From contig CAVFDI010000016.1 in NCBI GenBank assembly GCA_963621145.1, positions 1 to 28,886 of the forward strand: a DNA stretch of 28,886 nucleotides, in the 5' to 3' direction. The number at the start of each line of letters is the position of its first letter. Positions within the stretch are counted from its first letter, which is position 1. The position numbers and the translations under genes were made by a program. Shown here piece after piece: positions 1-6,663 of this stretch. The notes beneath the pieces are model-generated. The model ran no database searches. It saw only the letters and a list, made by a program, of their open reading frames with translations, and had not been told where the DNA came from. Source of the DNA: W0P28-013 sp963621145. Lineage in GTDB: Bacteria > Bacteroidota > Bacteroidia > Bacteroidales > Paludibacteraceae.

Positions 1-1
1 T

Positions 2-64
2 CTTGCGACTCATATCTTGCGACTTGCTACTAATTTGAAATTTGAAATCTGAAATCTGAAATTA
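2..64 (+). repeat. Composite heptad tandem repeat (CTTGCGA/GAAATCT type)
   Basis: Nine consecutive 7-bp units can be read without a break: CTTGCGA, CTCATAT, CTTGCGA, CTTGCTA, CTAATTT, GAAATTT, GAAATCT, GAAATCT, GAAATTA. The array ends five bases before the argS start codon. The same unit order recurs at 13308-13349, and in part at 6620-6654 and 11206-11258. Function unknown. It resembles in form the heptameric short tandemly repeated sequences known from cyanobacteria. Confidence 0.8.
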
Positions 65-69
65 AAAAT

Positions 70-1860
70 ATGGATATAAAATCACTTGTGGCCCAGACCG
101 TGGCCGATGCTGTGAAAGAGTTGTACGGAATTGACATCGCTGCCGAGTCGGTGCAACTGCTCAAAACCCAGAAAGAGTTTGCTGGCGACCTTACTTTGGT
201 GGTTTTCCCTTTTGTGAAAGCCGCCCGCAAAGCGCCCGAACAGACCGCTACCGAAATTGGCAATTATCTGCGCGAACATTCGTCGCTAGTTACCGATTTT
301 AATGCGGTGAAAGGCTTTTTGAACCTTTCGGTGGGCGCTTCACATTGGGTAGAAACGCTCAACTCCATCGCAGCCGACGATCGTTTTGGACTGAAAACTC
401 CCGCTGCCGATGCTCCGCTGATGATGGTGGAGTACTCGTCGCCGAACACCAACAAACCGCTGCACCTTGGGCATGTGCGCAACAATTTGCTCGGTCACAG
501 CATCAGCAAAATTCAGCAAGCCAACGGCTGGCGCGTGGTCAAAACCAACATTGTGAACGACCGCGGCATTCATATTTGCAAATCGATGCTGGCGTGGAAA
601 CTCTTTGGCAATGGCGAAACTCCTGAATCGTCGGGCAAAAAAGGCGACCATTTGGTGGGCGATTACTATGTGAAATTCGACCAAGAATATCGCAAACAGG
701 TGAAAGAACTTGTGGCGCAGGGTCAAACCGAAGACGAAGCCAAGAAAAATGCGCCACTCATGCTCGAAGCGCAAGATATGTTGCGCCGCTGGGAGGCTGG
801 CGACGAGGAGATTCGCTCGCTGTGGCGCACCATGAACGGCTGGGTTTATGCTGGTTTCGACGAGACTTACAAGCGTTTGGGTGTAGGTTTCGACAAGATT
901 TACTACGAATCGCAAACTTACCTGATTGGCAAGCAAAAAGTGGAAGAGGGCTTGGCGAAAGGCATTTTCTATCGTCGCCCCGATGGCTCGGTTTGGGCCG
1001 ACCTCACCGCCGATGGATTGGACGAAAAATTGCTGCTCCGCGCCGATGGCACTTCGGTTTATATGACTCAGGACATTGGCACTGCTAAACTGCGCTACGA
1101 CGATTTTCCGATAAATAAAATGGTGTACGTGGTCGGCAACGAGCAGAATTACCACTTCCAAGTGCTGTCGTTGTTGCTCGATAAACTCGGTTTCGAGTGG
1201 GGCAAAGAGTTGGTGCATTTCTCGTATGGCATGGTGGAATTGCCCGAAGGCAAGATGAAAAGCCGCGAAGGCACGGTGGTCGATGCCGACGACTTGATGG
1301 ACGAGATGGTGGAGCAGGCTCGCGAAACTTCGCGCGAGTTGGGCAAGTTGGCCGACTGCCCTGCCGACGAGACCGAAGCCGTGGTTACCATGGTGGGCTT
1401 GGGCGCGCTCAAATACTTCATTCTCAAGGTCGATCCCAAGAAAAATATGCTATTCAACCCCAAAGAATCGATAGATTTCAATGGCAACACGGGACCATTC
1501 ATTCAGTATACGCACGCTCGCATAAAATCGGTTTTGCGCAAGGCTGCCGAGGCTGGAATAACGCTGCATGACGCTGCTAACTCGCTCACTATCAGCGAGA
1601 AAGAGACTGCTCTGGTGCAACTTTTGGCCGAATTCCCTGCTATCGTAAAACAGGCTGGCGACGAGTTTAGTCCTGCCGTGGTGGCAAATTACGCCTACAA
1701 TTTGGTGAAAGAGTACAACCAATTCTATCACGACTTCAGCATTCTGAAAGAAAATGACGAAGAGTTGCGCAATTTCCGTTTGTTGCTTTCGGCAAATGTA
1801 GCCAAAGTGGTGAAAAACGCCATGGATTTGCTTGGAATTGATGTTCCAGAGCGCATGTAA
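70..1860 (+). CDS. argS: Arginyl-tRNA synthetase
   Basis: This is a class I aminoacyl-tRNA synthetase of 596 residues that charges tRNA-Arg in the cytoplasm. An N-terminal Arg-tRNA synthetase additional domain (about residues 1-90) is followed by the catalytic Rossmann fold. The HIGH motif appears as HLGH at 132-135 in the context SSPNTNKPLHLGH, typical of ArgRS. The KMSKS-like loop is KMKSREG at 395-401. An all-alpha anticodon-binding domain follows, and the protein ends in the characteristic PERM. The length is normal for the family. The ATG at 70 directly follows a heptad repeat array, so the native promoter lies within or beyond that array, partly outside the window. No clear terminator follows. 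The next gene, a ferredoxin, has its own -7-like box. Confidence 0.97.
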   Translation: MDIKSLVAQTVADAVKELYGIDIAAESVQLLKTQKEFAGDLTLVVFPFVKAARKAPEQTATEIGNYLREHSSLVTDFNAVKGFLNLSVGASHWVETLNSIAADDRFGLKTPAADAPLMMVEYSSPNTNKPLHLGHVRNNLLGHSISKIQQANGWRVVKTNIVNDRGIHICKSMLAWKLFGNGETPESSGKKGDHLVGDYYVKFDQEYRKQVKELVAQGQTEDEAKKNAPLMLEAQDMLRRWEAGDEEIRSLWRTMNGWVYAGFDETYKRLGVGFDKIYYESQTYLIGKQKVEEGLAKGIFYRRPDGSVWADLTADGLDEKLLLRADGTSVYMTQDIGTAKLRYDDFPINKMVYVVGNEQNYHFQVLSLLLDKLGFEWGKELVHFSYGMVELPEGKMKSREGTVVDADDLMDEMVEQARETSRELGKLADCPADETEAVVTMVGLGALKYFILKVDPKKNMLFNPKESIDFNGNTGPFIQYTHARIKSVLRKAAEAGITLHDAANSLTISEKETALVQLLAEFPAIVKQAGDEFSPAVVANYAYNLVKEYNQFYHDFSILKENDEELRNFRLLLSANVAKVVKNAMDLLGIDVPERM

Positions 1861-1945
1861 GCGGGGCGCGAAAAGTAGAAATTGAAAAGTTTGAAGACGG
1901 CGCGAAATTTTTTTGCGAAAAATGCTTTTTTGCAGAAAAAAGTCG

Positions 1946-1953
1946 TATCTTTG
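1946..1953 (+). promoter_or_regulatory. Bacteroidota -7 box for the ferredoxin gene
   Basis: TATCTTTG matches the Bacteroidota -7 consensus TAnnTTTG and lies 31 bp before the ferredoxin ATG. The nearest upstream TTTG (1929-1932) is only 13 bp away, shorter than the usual 19-21 bp, so the -33 element is uncertain. Confidence 0.55.
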
Positions 1954-1984
1954 CGATGCTAATTAACTAAAAAATAAAAGCACT

Positions 1985-2152
1985 ATGGCACATGTAATTT
2001 CCGACGATTGTGTTGCTTGTGGCACTTGTATAGGCGAATGCCCTGTAGAGGCCATTTCCGAGGGCGACATCTATCACATCAATCCCGACATTTGCACCGA
2101 CTGCGGCACTTGCGCAAGCGTTTGCCCTTCGGAAGCAATTCACCCGGCTTGA
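1985..2152 (+). CDS. Small 2[4Fe-4S] ferredoxin
   Basis: This 55-residue protein reads MAHVISDDCVACGTC at its start and carries two complete CxxCxxCxxxCP motifs: C9, C12, C15, C19-P20 and C37, C40, C43, C47-P48. It is therefore a clostridial-type bacterial ferredoxin binding two [4Fe-4S] clusters, a low-potential electron carrier in the cytoplasm. The two halves are clearly duplicated (CVACGTC...CPVEAI and CTDCGTC...CPSEAI). The partner is not evident: no oxidoreductase gene is adjacent. In other anaerobes, pyruvate:ferredoxin oxidoreductase and hydrogenases use such proteins, but that is inference here. The gene has its own -7 box upstream and a strong hairpin downstream, so it is probably transcribed alone. 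Confidence 0.93.
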   Translation: MAHVISDDCVACGTCIGECPVEAISEGDIYHINPDICTDCGTCASVCPSEAIHPA

Positions 2153-2178
2153 TTCTGAACAATCGCAAAATTTTCGAT

Positions 2179-2205
2179 GCCGACTCTCTTTTTCGGAGAG
2201 TCGGC
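2179..2205 (+). terminator. Hairpin terminator after the ferredoxin gene
   Basis: GCCGACTCTC (2179-2188) pairs perfectly with GAGAGTCGGC (2196-2205) across a 7-base loop, 26 bp after the ferredoxin stop. The following tract (TTCGTTGT) is only weakly T-rich, so termination may be incomplete. Confidence 0.75.
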
Positions 2206-2272
2206 TTCGTTGTATAATGCAATAAATCGAGCAATTTTTCGTTTTTTATAGTTGAAGGCTTGGACTTTTTCG

Positions 2273-2971
2273 GTGAAAAAAATTGCGTTCATATTGCTTT
2301 TTTTGTCTTGTTGTGTGCTTGGTGTGCGCAGTCAGGACAATTTGCCCATGGCCGACTACAAAACCGTGCATTTTGGTTTTACGCTCGGTATGAATTTTGC
2401 CGATTTTGGCTTCACGCCTAGCAATTTGGAGATTGATGGAAAGGTCTACAAAGCCGATGTGTCGATAATGATTCCCGGCTTCACTGTGGGAGTGATTGGC
2501 GATGTGCGCATGGGTAACTACTTCAATTTCAGGCTGATACCAACTTTTCACCTGACCGACCGCACCATCTATTATTCGAACAATGTAGATGACGAAATAA
2601 TCACCACCAGCGTGAAATCGACCATGATTTCGGTGCCAGGCTACATCAAATTTAGTGGACCGCGCATTCGCAACGCGCGCCCGTATCTGATTGCTGGCGG
2701 CGGCGTGATGTTCGACCTTGGACGCGACCGTCAACAGCCTGTGTTGCTGAAAATGCTCGACTATTTTGTCGATTTTGGCGCGGGCTGCACCATCTATCTG
2801 AAATATTTCCGCCTGTCGCCCGAGATAAAATACAGCATCGGTTTCAACAATGTGCTGGAGCCGTGGGAAGCGCGCCAAAACGATGTGATTGCGCCCACCG
2901 ACGACAAATTTACCCTTGCCATTAGCAAAATGACCTCGCGCATGCTGACCATTTGCCTCAATTTTGAGTAA
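2273..2971 (+). CDS. porT: PorT-like outer-membrane protein of the type IX secretion system
   Basis: The protein has a signal peptide (MKKIAFILLFLSCCVLGVRSQ) followed by the segment NLPMADYKTVHFGFTLGMNF, which resembles the start of mature PorT proteins. Alternating polar and hydrophobic strands and many aromatic residues then indicate an eight-stranded beta-barrel ending in NFE. PorT is an outer-membrane component needed for type IX secretion and gliding in Bacteroidota. I chose the GTG at 2273 because it gives the canonical MKK signal peptide with 232 residues, close to known PorT size. A TTG at 2252 would add seven residues, and the first in-frame ATG lies inside the mature protein. No other type IX genes are present, which is usual because they are scattered. 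The family call rests on recalled motif similarity, so another porin-like barrel remains possible. Confidence 0.72.
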   Translation: MKKIAFILLFLSCCVLGVRSQDNLPMADYKTVHFGFTLGMNFADFGFTPSNLEIDGKVYKADVSIMIPGFTVGVIGDVRMGNYFNFRLIPTFHLTDRTIYYSNNVDDEIITTSVKSTMISVPGYIKFSGPRIRNARPYLIAGGGVMFDLGRDRQQPVLLKMLDYFVDFGAGCTIYLKYFRLSPEIKYSIGFNNVLEPWEARQNDVIAPTDDKFTLAISKMTSRMLTICLNFE

Positions 2972-2993
2972 TATTCCGAAGGTTTGAACATAA

Positions 2994-3029
2994 AAAAAGA
3001 GCAGTCCCAAATTCGAGATTGCTCTTTTT
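2994..3029. terminator. Bidirectional terminator between porT and tRNA-Ser
   Basis: AAAAAGAGCA (2994-3003) pairs with TGCTCTTTTT (3020-3029). The stem ends in a T run on both strands, so it can stop porT transcripts on the plus strand and tRNA transcripts on the minus strand. Confidence 0.8.
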
Positions 3030-3035
3030 CTTGCG

Positions 3036-3122
3036 CGGAAAGTGAGGGATTCGAACCCCCGGAACAGTTACCCGTTCACCGCATTTCGAGTGCGGCCCGA
3101 TCGACCACTCCGGCAACTTTCC
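3036..3122 (-). tRNA. tRNA-Ser(CGA)
   Basis: This is an 87-nt tRNA read on the minus strand. The acceptor stem GGAAAGT/ACTTTCC (3116-3122 with 3037-3043) is perfect with discriminator G at 3036. The anticodon arm is CCGCA-CTCGAAA-TGCGG, with anticodon CGA at plus-strand positions 3086-3088, decoding UCG. A long variable arm, the hallmark of a class II serine tRNA, and a T-loop TTCGAAT complete the cloverleaf. CCA is not encoded. UCG appears to be a heavily used serine codon in the neighbouring genes, which fits a dedicated tRNA. Confidence 0.95.
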
Positions 3123-3138
3123 TTTCCGAAAAGCGGTG

Positions 3139-3169
3139 CAAAGGTACTGCTTTTTTTTGTAACGACAAA
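3139..3169 (-). promoter_or_regulatory. Consensus Bacteroidota promoter of tRNA-Ser
   Basis: On the minus strand TTTG (3166-3169) is followed by a 19-bp spacer and TACCTTTG (3139-3146). Both boxes and the spacing match the Bacteroidota -33/-7 consensus. Transcription would start a few bases before the mature tRNA. Confidence 0.85.
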
Positions 3170-3273
3170 GAAAAAACGGATTTTTTTGCGAAAATTTTTT
3201 TTGCGGGAATAAAGAGTAAAGACAAAAGAATAAATACGGGACAGTGCGGATGAGAAGATGGATTTGTTGCTAT

Positions 3274-3486
3274 GGTAGGTTCTAAAAATTATCTTTGCAA
3301 GAATTTTTGAATTATAATCGAGCAGACGTGAAGGATTTTCGAAGGAGCAGGGTGTCCTGTGACTGAGAAAAGACGAAAAAGATGCCGATTAGAAACGAAA
3401 ATTCGCAAAGAGCGATCAAAACCGCAAAAAACATCTAGTAACTTACCAAAGAAAAATATAAAAGCGTAGAATTTTTAGAACCTACC
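3274..3486. mobile_element. MITE-like element, 213 bp, with 17-bp terminal inverted repeats
   Basis: The ends are perfect inverted repeats: GGTAGGTTCTAAAAATT (3274-3290) and its complement at 3470-3486. The flanks read gctat on the left and tctat on the right, a possible 5-bp target duplication with one mismatch. There is no transposase frame inside. A TATCTTTG promoter box (3290-3297) sits just inside the left repeat, as it would at the 5' end of an insertion sequence driving its transposase. The interior also has a short hairpin, CAGG-GTGT-CCTG. I interpret it as a non-autonomous derivative of an insertion sequence; the parent family is not identified. Confidence 0.72.
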
Positions 3487-3510
3487 TCTATATAATATGG
3501 TGTGAAAATA

Positions 3511-3607
3511 ATCATTGAATTATTGCGACAAGCGAGTGCAGAGCCAAACTCGTTTGAGCTATGCCGAGCGGAGCAAAAATGCGTAAGCAATCATCGAATC
3601 ATTGAAT
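3511..3607. repeat. Possible dispersed intergenic element between 10-bp direct repeats
   Basis: ATCATTGAAT occurs at 3511-3520 and again at 3598-3607. Between them lies a segment (about 3532-3574) with GC-richer composition and short complementary runs (for example CTCG with CGAG). I recall similar 'gagtgcagagcc...gccgagcgg' strings as recurrent intergenic sequence in Bacteroidales genomes, but only one copy is present here, so its repeat status is not shown within this window. Confidence 0.35.
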
Positions 3608-3628
3608 GTTTGGTTTATGCCGCCAGCC

Positions 3629-3657
3629 AGAAATCTAGAAATTAGAAATCAGAAATT
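3629..3657 (+). repeat. Heptad array AGAAATY
   Basis: The units are AGAAATC, (T), AGAAATT, AGAAATC, AGAAATT. The same family occurs as TTTCTnn on the complementary strand at 11100-11134 and again at 28866-28886. Confidence 0.65.
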
Positions 3658-3845
3658 CGACCTCCGTTTTTTCATCGCGTACTTTCAATTTGTAGCCATT
3701 CTGCGAAAAAAATGCTTAAAAATGGTCTGTTTTGGTGCTAAAAAAGTGCAGTAAAGTGACGAAAATGTAATTTTGATATGCTTTTTTGCTACTGATAGTC
3801 AGCCATTTATAAAAATCCTTTCTATTTTTTTTCGATTGTAAACAT

Positions 3846-3853
3846 TATCTTTG
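3846..3853 (+). promoter_or_regulatory. -7 box of the lipoprotein-barrel operon
   Basis: TATCTTTG matches TAnnTTTG and lies 47 bp before the lipoprotein ATG. No good TTTG lies 19-21 bp upstream; that region is a T-rich run. Confidence 0.6.
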
Positions 3854-3900
3854 TGCTTGTGTTATAAACATTATTATTTAACCTGAAAAATTTAGGAAAA

Positions 3901-5433
3901 ATGAAGAAAAAAATTTTTTGTGGTGTAGCCATGCTTGCCGTTTTGGCATTGGTAGGTTGCAAAAAAGAACAGAGCCAGTTCACACTCGACAACATCGAGC
4001 AGAAGGCTACCATTTCGGGTACTGTAGTGTACCAATCGAACCTTGTTGGCCAAGCCAGCGAAGAGGTTGCGCTGAGTGGCGTGCGTGTTGTCGCTAAAGT
4101 TGATTACGACCAGTACAGCGACGATGCTAACGGCGTGAAACAATTCGAGGTTGAGACCGACAGCGCAGGTCAATTCTCTCTTTCGATTCCTACGGGTTCA
4201 AAATCGATTGCGGCAATGCTGCACATCGACGTTGTGAAGACCGTGCAGAACGGCAAAAACATCTACTTGGGCGAGTTCGAAAAATCGCTGAATGTGGTTG
4301 CCAACGAGGTGAAAGTTGAGAAAATTGTGCTCGTAAAAGACGATGTGCTGAGCGAATGCGTTGCCGAAGGTACGCTGAAAGGCAAACTGACCTACGATGC
4401 AGGCACAGTGAGCAAAGCCGATGGCACAAAAGAAGAGGGCACAGTGGCTGCTCCTGCTGGTGTGAATGTAATTGCCAATGTAGAATATGCTGCTGCTGGC
4501 ATTACTCGCAAATTCATCACCAAAACCGATGCCAAAGGCGAATATGTTTTCACCCTTCCAGTAGAAGAGAATGGCTGTGGTGTTGAAGTTGGTATCGAGC
4601 AATTTAAAGGTACTTACACCGAATTCAAAAACAACCAATGGGTTACGGTTGATGCTTACTACTCGATGACTGGAACTTCTTTTGCTGCGGTAAATGGTGG
4701 CGAAATTACCATTTTGGATATTGAGGCTGATGATAGAAAAGATATCAACGAGGCTACCAAAGACCAAGTTTCGTTCAAGGTGAAAGGTAAATTCCTGCAA
4801 GAGATTGAGAAACCAACCTACGACAGCAAAGGCGAAAAGAGAACTGGTACTGAACCAGGTACTAAAGCTTCGGCTTATCCGTTCACAATCGAATTGTACA
4901 ATAATGCTAATGGCGAAAACATTATTTATGATGGTAACAAAGCAGACGAAAATGGTGCATACGAAGTAGAGGTGAAACTTTACGATGAGTGGAATGTGAA
5001 AATGGATAATATCGAAGTTCGTATCTATGCCGATCAATCGAATGTAGTAAACGATTTTGCTCACTACTACTTTGCATGGGATGCCGATACTGATAAAATT
5101 TTGTATGATCCCGACAACGATTACAAAACTCAACGCCTGACTGGTATCTACAAAGGTGGAAAAGATAATGTGGCTACTTCTGCTATCGTTGGCGAAGAAC
5201 AGATTTTCTTCGACCTGAACATGAATGATGCAGTGTTGCAATTTGCACCTGAAAATGAAGATTTGATTTTCGGTGTTAAAGGTGTTGGCTCGGAATTAAA
5301 GCAAGCCACCGCTTCGATGATTAAACCTGATGCTGCAGCTACTCTGTTTGCTGGCTATTACAGCGAAATTAACTTCGGCAAGAAAGATGGCGCAGATCGT
5401 CTGATTTATGCTGGTGGTATCAAAGTTTGGTAA
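3901..5433 (+). CDS. Surface lipoprotein with three beta-sandwich modules
   Basis: The 510-residue protein starts with a lipoprotein signal peptide and lipobox LVGC, with the lipidated cysteine at residue 20. The mature part shows three related modules of the carboxypeptidase-regulatory or prealbumin-like beta-sandwich kind. Each has a D-x-x-G-x-[FY] turn: DSAGQF at 87-92, DAKGEY at 210-215 and DENGAY at 349-354. The region from about residue 380 to the end is different and has no motif I know. The protein is probably anchored in the outer membrane, perhaps facing outward. Only 25 bp separate it from the beta-barrel gene downstream, so they form an operon and may work together. The specific function is unknown: adhesion, binding or a structural role are all possible. 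Confidence 0.85.
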   Translation: MKKKIFCGVAMLAVLALVGCKKEQSQFTLDNIEQKATISGTVVYQSNLVGQASEEVALSGVRVVAKVDYDQYSDDANGVKQFEVETDSAGQFSLSIPTGSKSIAAMLHIDVVKTVQNGKNIYLGEFEKSLNVVANEVKVEKIVLVKDDVLSECVAEGTLKGKLTYDAGTVSKADGTKEEGTVAAPAGVNVIANVEYAAAGITRKFITKTDAKGEYVFTLPVEENGCGVEVGIEQFKGTYTEFKNNQWVTVDAYYSMTGTSFAAVNGGEITILDIEADDRKDINEATKDQVSFKVKGKFLQEIEKPTYDSKGEKRTGTEPGTKASAYPFTIELYNNANGENIIYDGNKADENGAYEVEVKLYDEWNVKMDNIEVRIYADQSNVVNDFAHYYFAWDADTDKILYDPDNDYKTQRLTGIYKGGKDNVATSAIVGEEQIFFDLNMNDAVLQFAPENEDLIFGVKGVGSELKQATASMIKPDAAATLFAGYYSEINFGKKDGADRLIYAGGIKVW

Positions 5434-5458
5434 AAAATAAATTAGGAGAACTACAACT

Positions 5459-6367
5459 ATGAAAAAGATAGTAAGTTGCCTTTTGGTGGCGGCGTTGGCA
5501 ATGCCAATGTTTGCCCAAGAAGAAGCGGCTGGCAAAAGTGAGTTTCTGCCCGAGGCAGGCGACTGGGCCATCGGCTTCAATGTGAATCCGTTTACCAACT
5601 ATATTGGTAAATTGTTCAACGGCAGTACTAATGCCTCTATCGACAACTCTGCGATAGGTGGTTCGGGCTTGCTGTGGAACGAGGATTTGAGCAGCATTGG
5701 TTCGCCACTGCCTATGGTCTCGATTCAAGGTAAATACATGCTTACCGATCAGTTGGGCATTCGTGCTAACATTGGTTTGCTGCTCAATCGCGAAAACGAA
5801 CAGAAATATCAGCAGGACGATGCTGCACTGGCTCTCGACCCACTGTCGCGTCAAAAAGTTACCGATTCGTACAAAAAAGCGCAGACTGGCGGAAGCCTTT
5901 CGGTTGGCGTAGAATATCGTGTGGGCAAAGGTCGTGTGCAAGGCGTTTTCAGCGGTAGCGCACTCTATGCCTTCTCGCTCGAGAGCGAAGAATATTCGTA
6001 CGGCAATGCCATCACGGCTGTGAACCAAAAACCATCGAGCCTCGATACTTGGGAGAGCATGGGTTCGGCTATGCCAAATGCACGCATGCTGAAATCGTAT
6101 GCCGACGGCACGCACACAGTTGGCTTGGTTGGTAGCGTAGGCGTTGAGTGCTTTGTTGCTCCAAAAATTGCGCTGGGTCTCGAGGTAAACCTCGCTCTGC
6201 TCTATGCTTGGACGCCTAACAAGTATGCTCTGTACGAAGGTTACAACCTGAACAACGAAAAAGTTGAGGAGTTCACCGACCTTGTTTCGCCCAAAAATAG
6301 CGCATTCGTGTTTGGTACGCAAAATGTTGGCGCAAACCTTTATATGGCTTTTTATATCGGCAAATAA
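5459..6367 (+). CDS. Predicted outer-membrane beta-barrel protein (lipoprotein partner)
   Basis: The 302-residue protein has a signal peptide (MKKIVSCLLVAALAMPMFAQ, probable cleavage before or after the Q). It then shows amphipathic strands with alternating glycine and aromatic residues (DWAIGFNVNPFTNY, MVSIQGKYMLTDQLGIRANIGLLL, GGSLSVGVEYRVG, GLVGSVGVECFVAPKIALGLEVNLALLY, NLYMAFYIGK). This pattern fits an outer-membrane barrel of roughly 8-12 strands. An AGGAG ribosome-binding site (5444-5448) lies 10 bp before the ATG, one of the clearer Shine-Dalgarno sites in the window. The gene follows the lipoprotein gene in one transcription unit closed by a strong terminator. I cannot assign a named family. 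Confidence 0.82.
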   Translation: MKKIVSCLLVAALAMPMFAQEEAAGKSEFLPEAGDWAIGFNVNPFTNYIGKLFNGSTNASIDNSAIGGSGLLWNEDLSSIGSPLPMVSIQGKYMLTDQLGIRANIGLLLNRENEQKYQQDDAALALDPLSRQKVTDSYKKAQTGGSLSVGVEYRVGKGRVQGVFSGSALYAFSLESEEYSYGNAITAVNQKPSSLDTWESMGSAMPNARMLKSYADGTHTVGLVGSVGVECFVAPKIALGLEVNLALLYAWTPNKYALYEGYNLNNEKVEEFTDLVSPKNSAFVFGTQNVGANLYMAFYIGK

Positions 6368-6391
6368 ACATTGCTACTGGTGCATAAACAG

Positions 6392-6428
6392 TTTCGCTGT
6401 CCGCTTTTGGGCAGCGAAATTTTTTTTG
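6392..6428 (+). terminator. Strong rho-independent terminator of the lipoprotein-barrel operon
   Basis: TTTCGCTGTCC (6392-6402) pairs with GGGCAGCGAAA (6409-6419), 11 bp with one G-T pair and a 6-base loop. A run of eight T residues (6420-6427) follows. Confidence 0.92.
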
Positions 6429-6436
6429 TAAATTTG
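6406..6436 (+). promoter_or_regulatory. Promoter overlapping the terminator, likely for radA
   Basis: TTTG (6406-6409), a 19-bp spacer and TAAATTTG (6429-6436) match the Bacteroidota consensus exactly in form. The -33 box lies in the loop and stem of the preceding terminator. Transcription would start near 6443 and give a leader of about 220 nt before radA that contains three short repeat arrays. Confidence 0.65.
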
Positions 6437-6446
6437 CACCATAAAT

Positions 6447-6474
6447 AGTAGCAAGTAGCAAGAAGCAAGTAGTA
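6447..6474 (-). repeat. Inverted heptad array (complement of CTTGCTA units)
   Basis: AGTAGCA, AGTAGCA, AGAAGCA, AGTAGTA read on the plus strand. Their complement is the CTTGCTA family seen at 2-29, 6620-6654, 11206-11233 and 13308-13328, so this copy is in the opposite orientation. Confidence 0.7.
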
Positions 6475-6489
6475 AGACTTTCAAATTGG

Positions 6490-6521
6490 GTTGATGAGTT
6501 GATTAGTTGATCAGTTGATTA
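6490..6521 (+). repeat. Octamer tandem repeat GTTGATKA
   Basis: Four contiguous 8-bp units: GTTGATGA, GTTGATTA, GTTGATCA, GTTGATTA. Only the seventh base varies. It lies in the radA leader region. Confidence 0.8.
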
Positions 6522-6619
6522 GTTTAACGCATGACAGATGGTCTGTGAGGAAAAATCAATATTCAAATAATTAAATAATGGGGATTTGGATAATTAAAAA
6601 CTCCTCACTCCTAACTTGT

Positions 6620-6654
6620 CTTGCGACTTGCTACTCACATCTTGCGACTAAAAA
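6620..6654 (+). repeat. Heptad array CTTGCGA type before radA
   Basis: CTTGCGA, CTTGCTA, CTCACAT, CTTGCGA, CTAAAAA read in register and end nine bases before the radA start codon. This parallels the array that ends five bases before argS. Confidence 0.75.
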
Positions 6655-6663
6655 AAATGAAGC

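Larger units (their letters stand above)
3123..3900. other. 778-bp gene-free stretch
   Basis: No convincing coding frame is present on either strand. It holds the tRNA promoter (3139-3169), the MITE-like element (3274-3486), the possible dispersed element (3511-3607), a heptad array (3629-3657) and the promoter box of the lipoprotein gene (3846-3853). The remainder is AT-rich with no recognised feature. Confidence 0.7.

Noticed and set aside
2008..2217. 69-codon frame on the plus strand
   Set aside because: It overlaps the ferredoxin gene in another frame. The ferredoxin frame has both perfect cluster motifs and a normal start.
2984..3253. 89-codon frame on the plus strand
   Set aside because: It runs across the terminator hairpin and the tRNA-Ser gene on the opposite strand.
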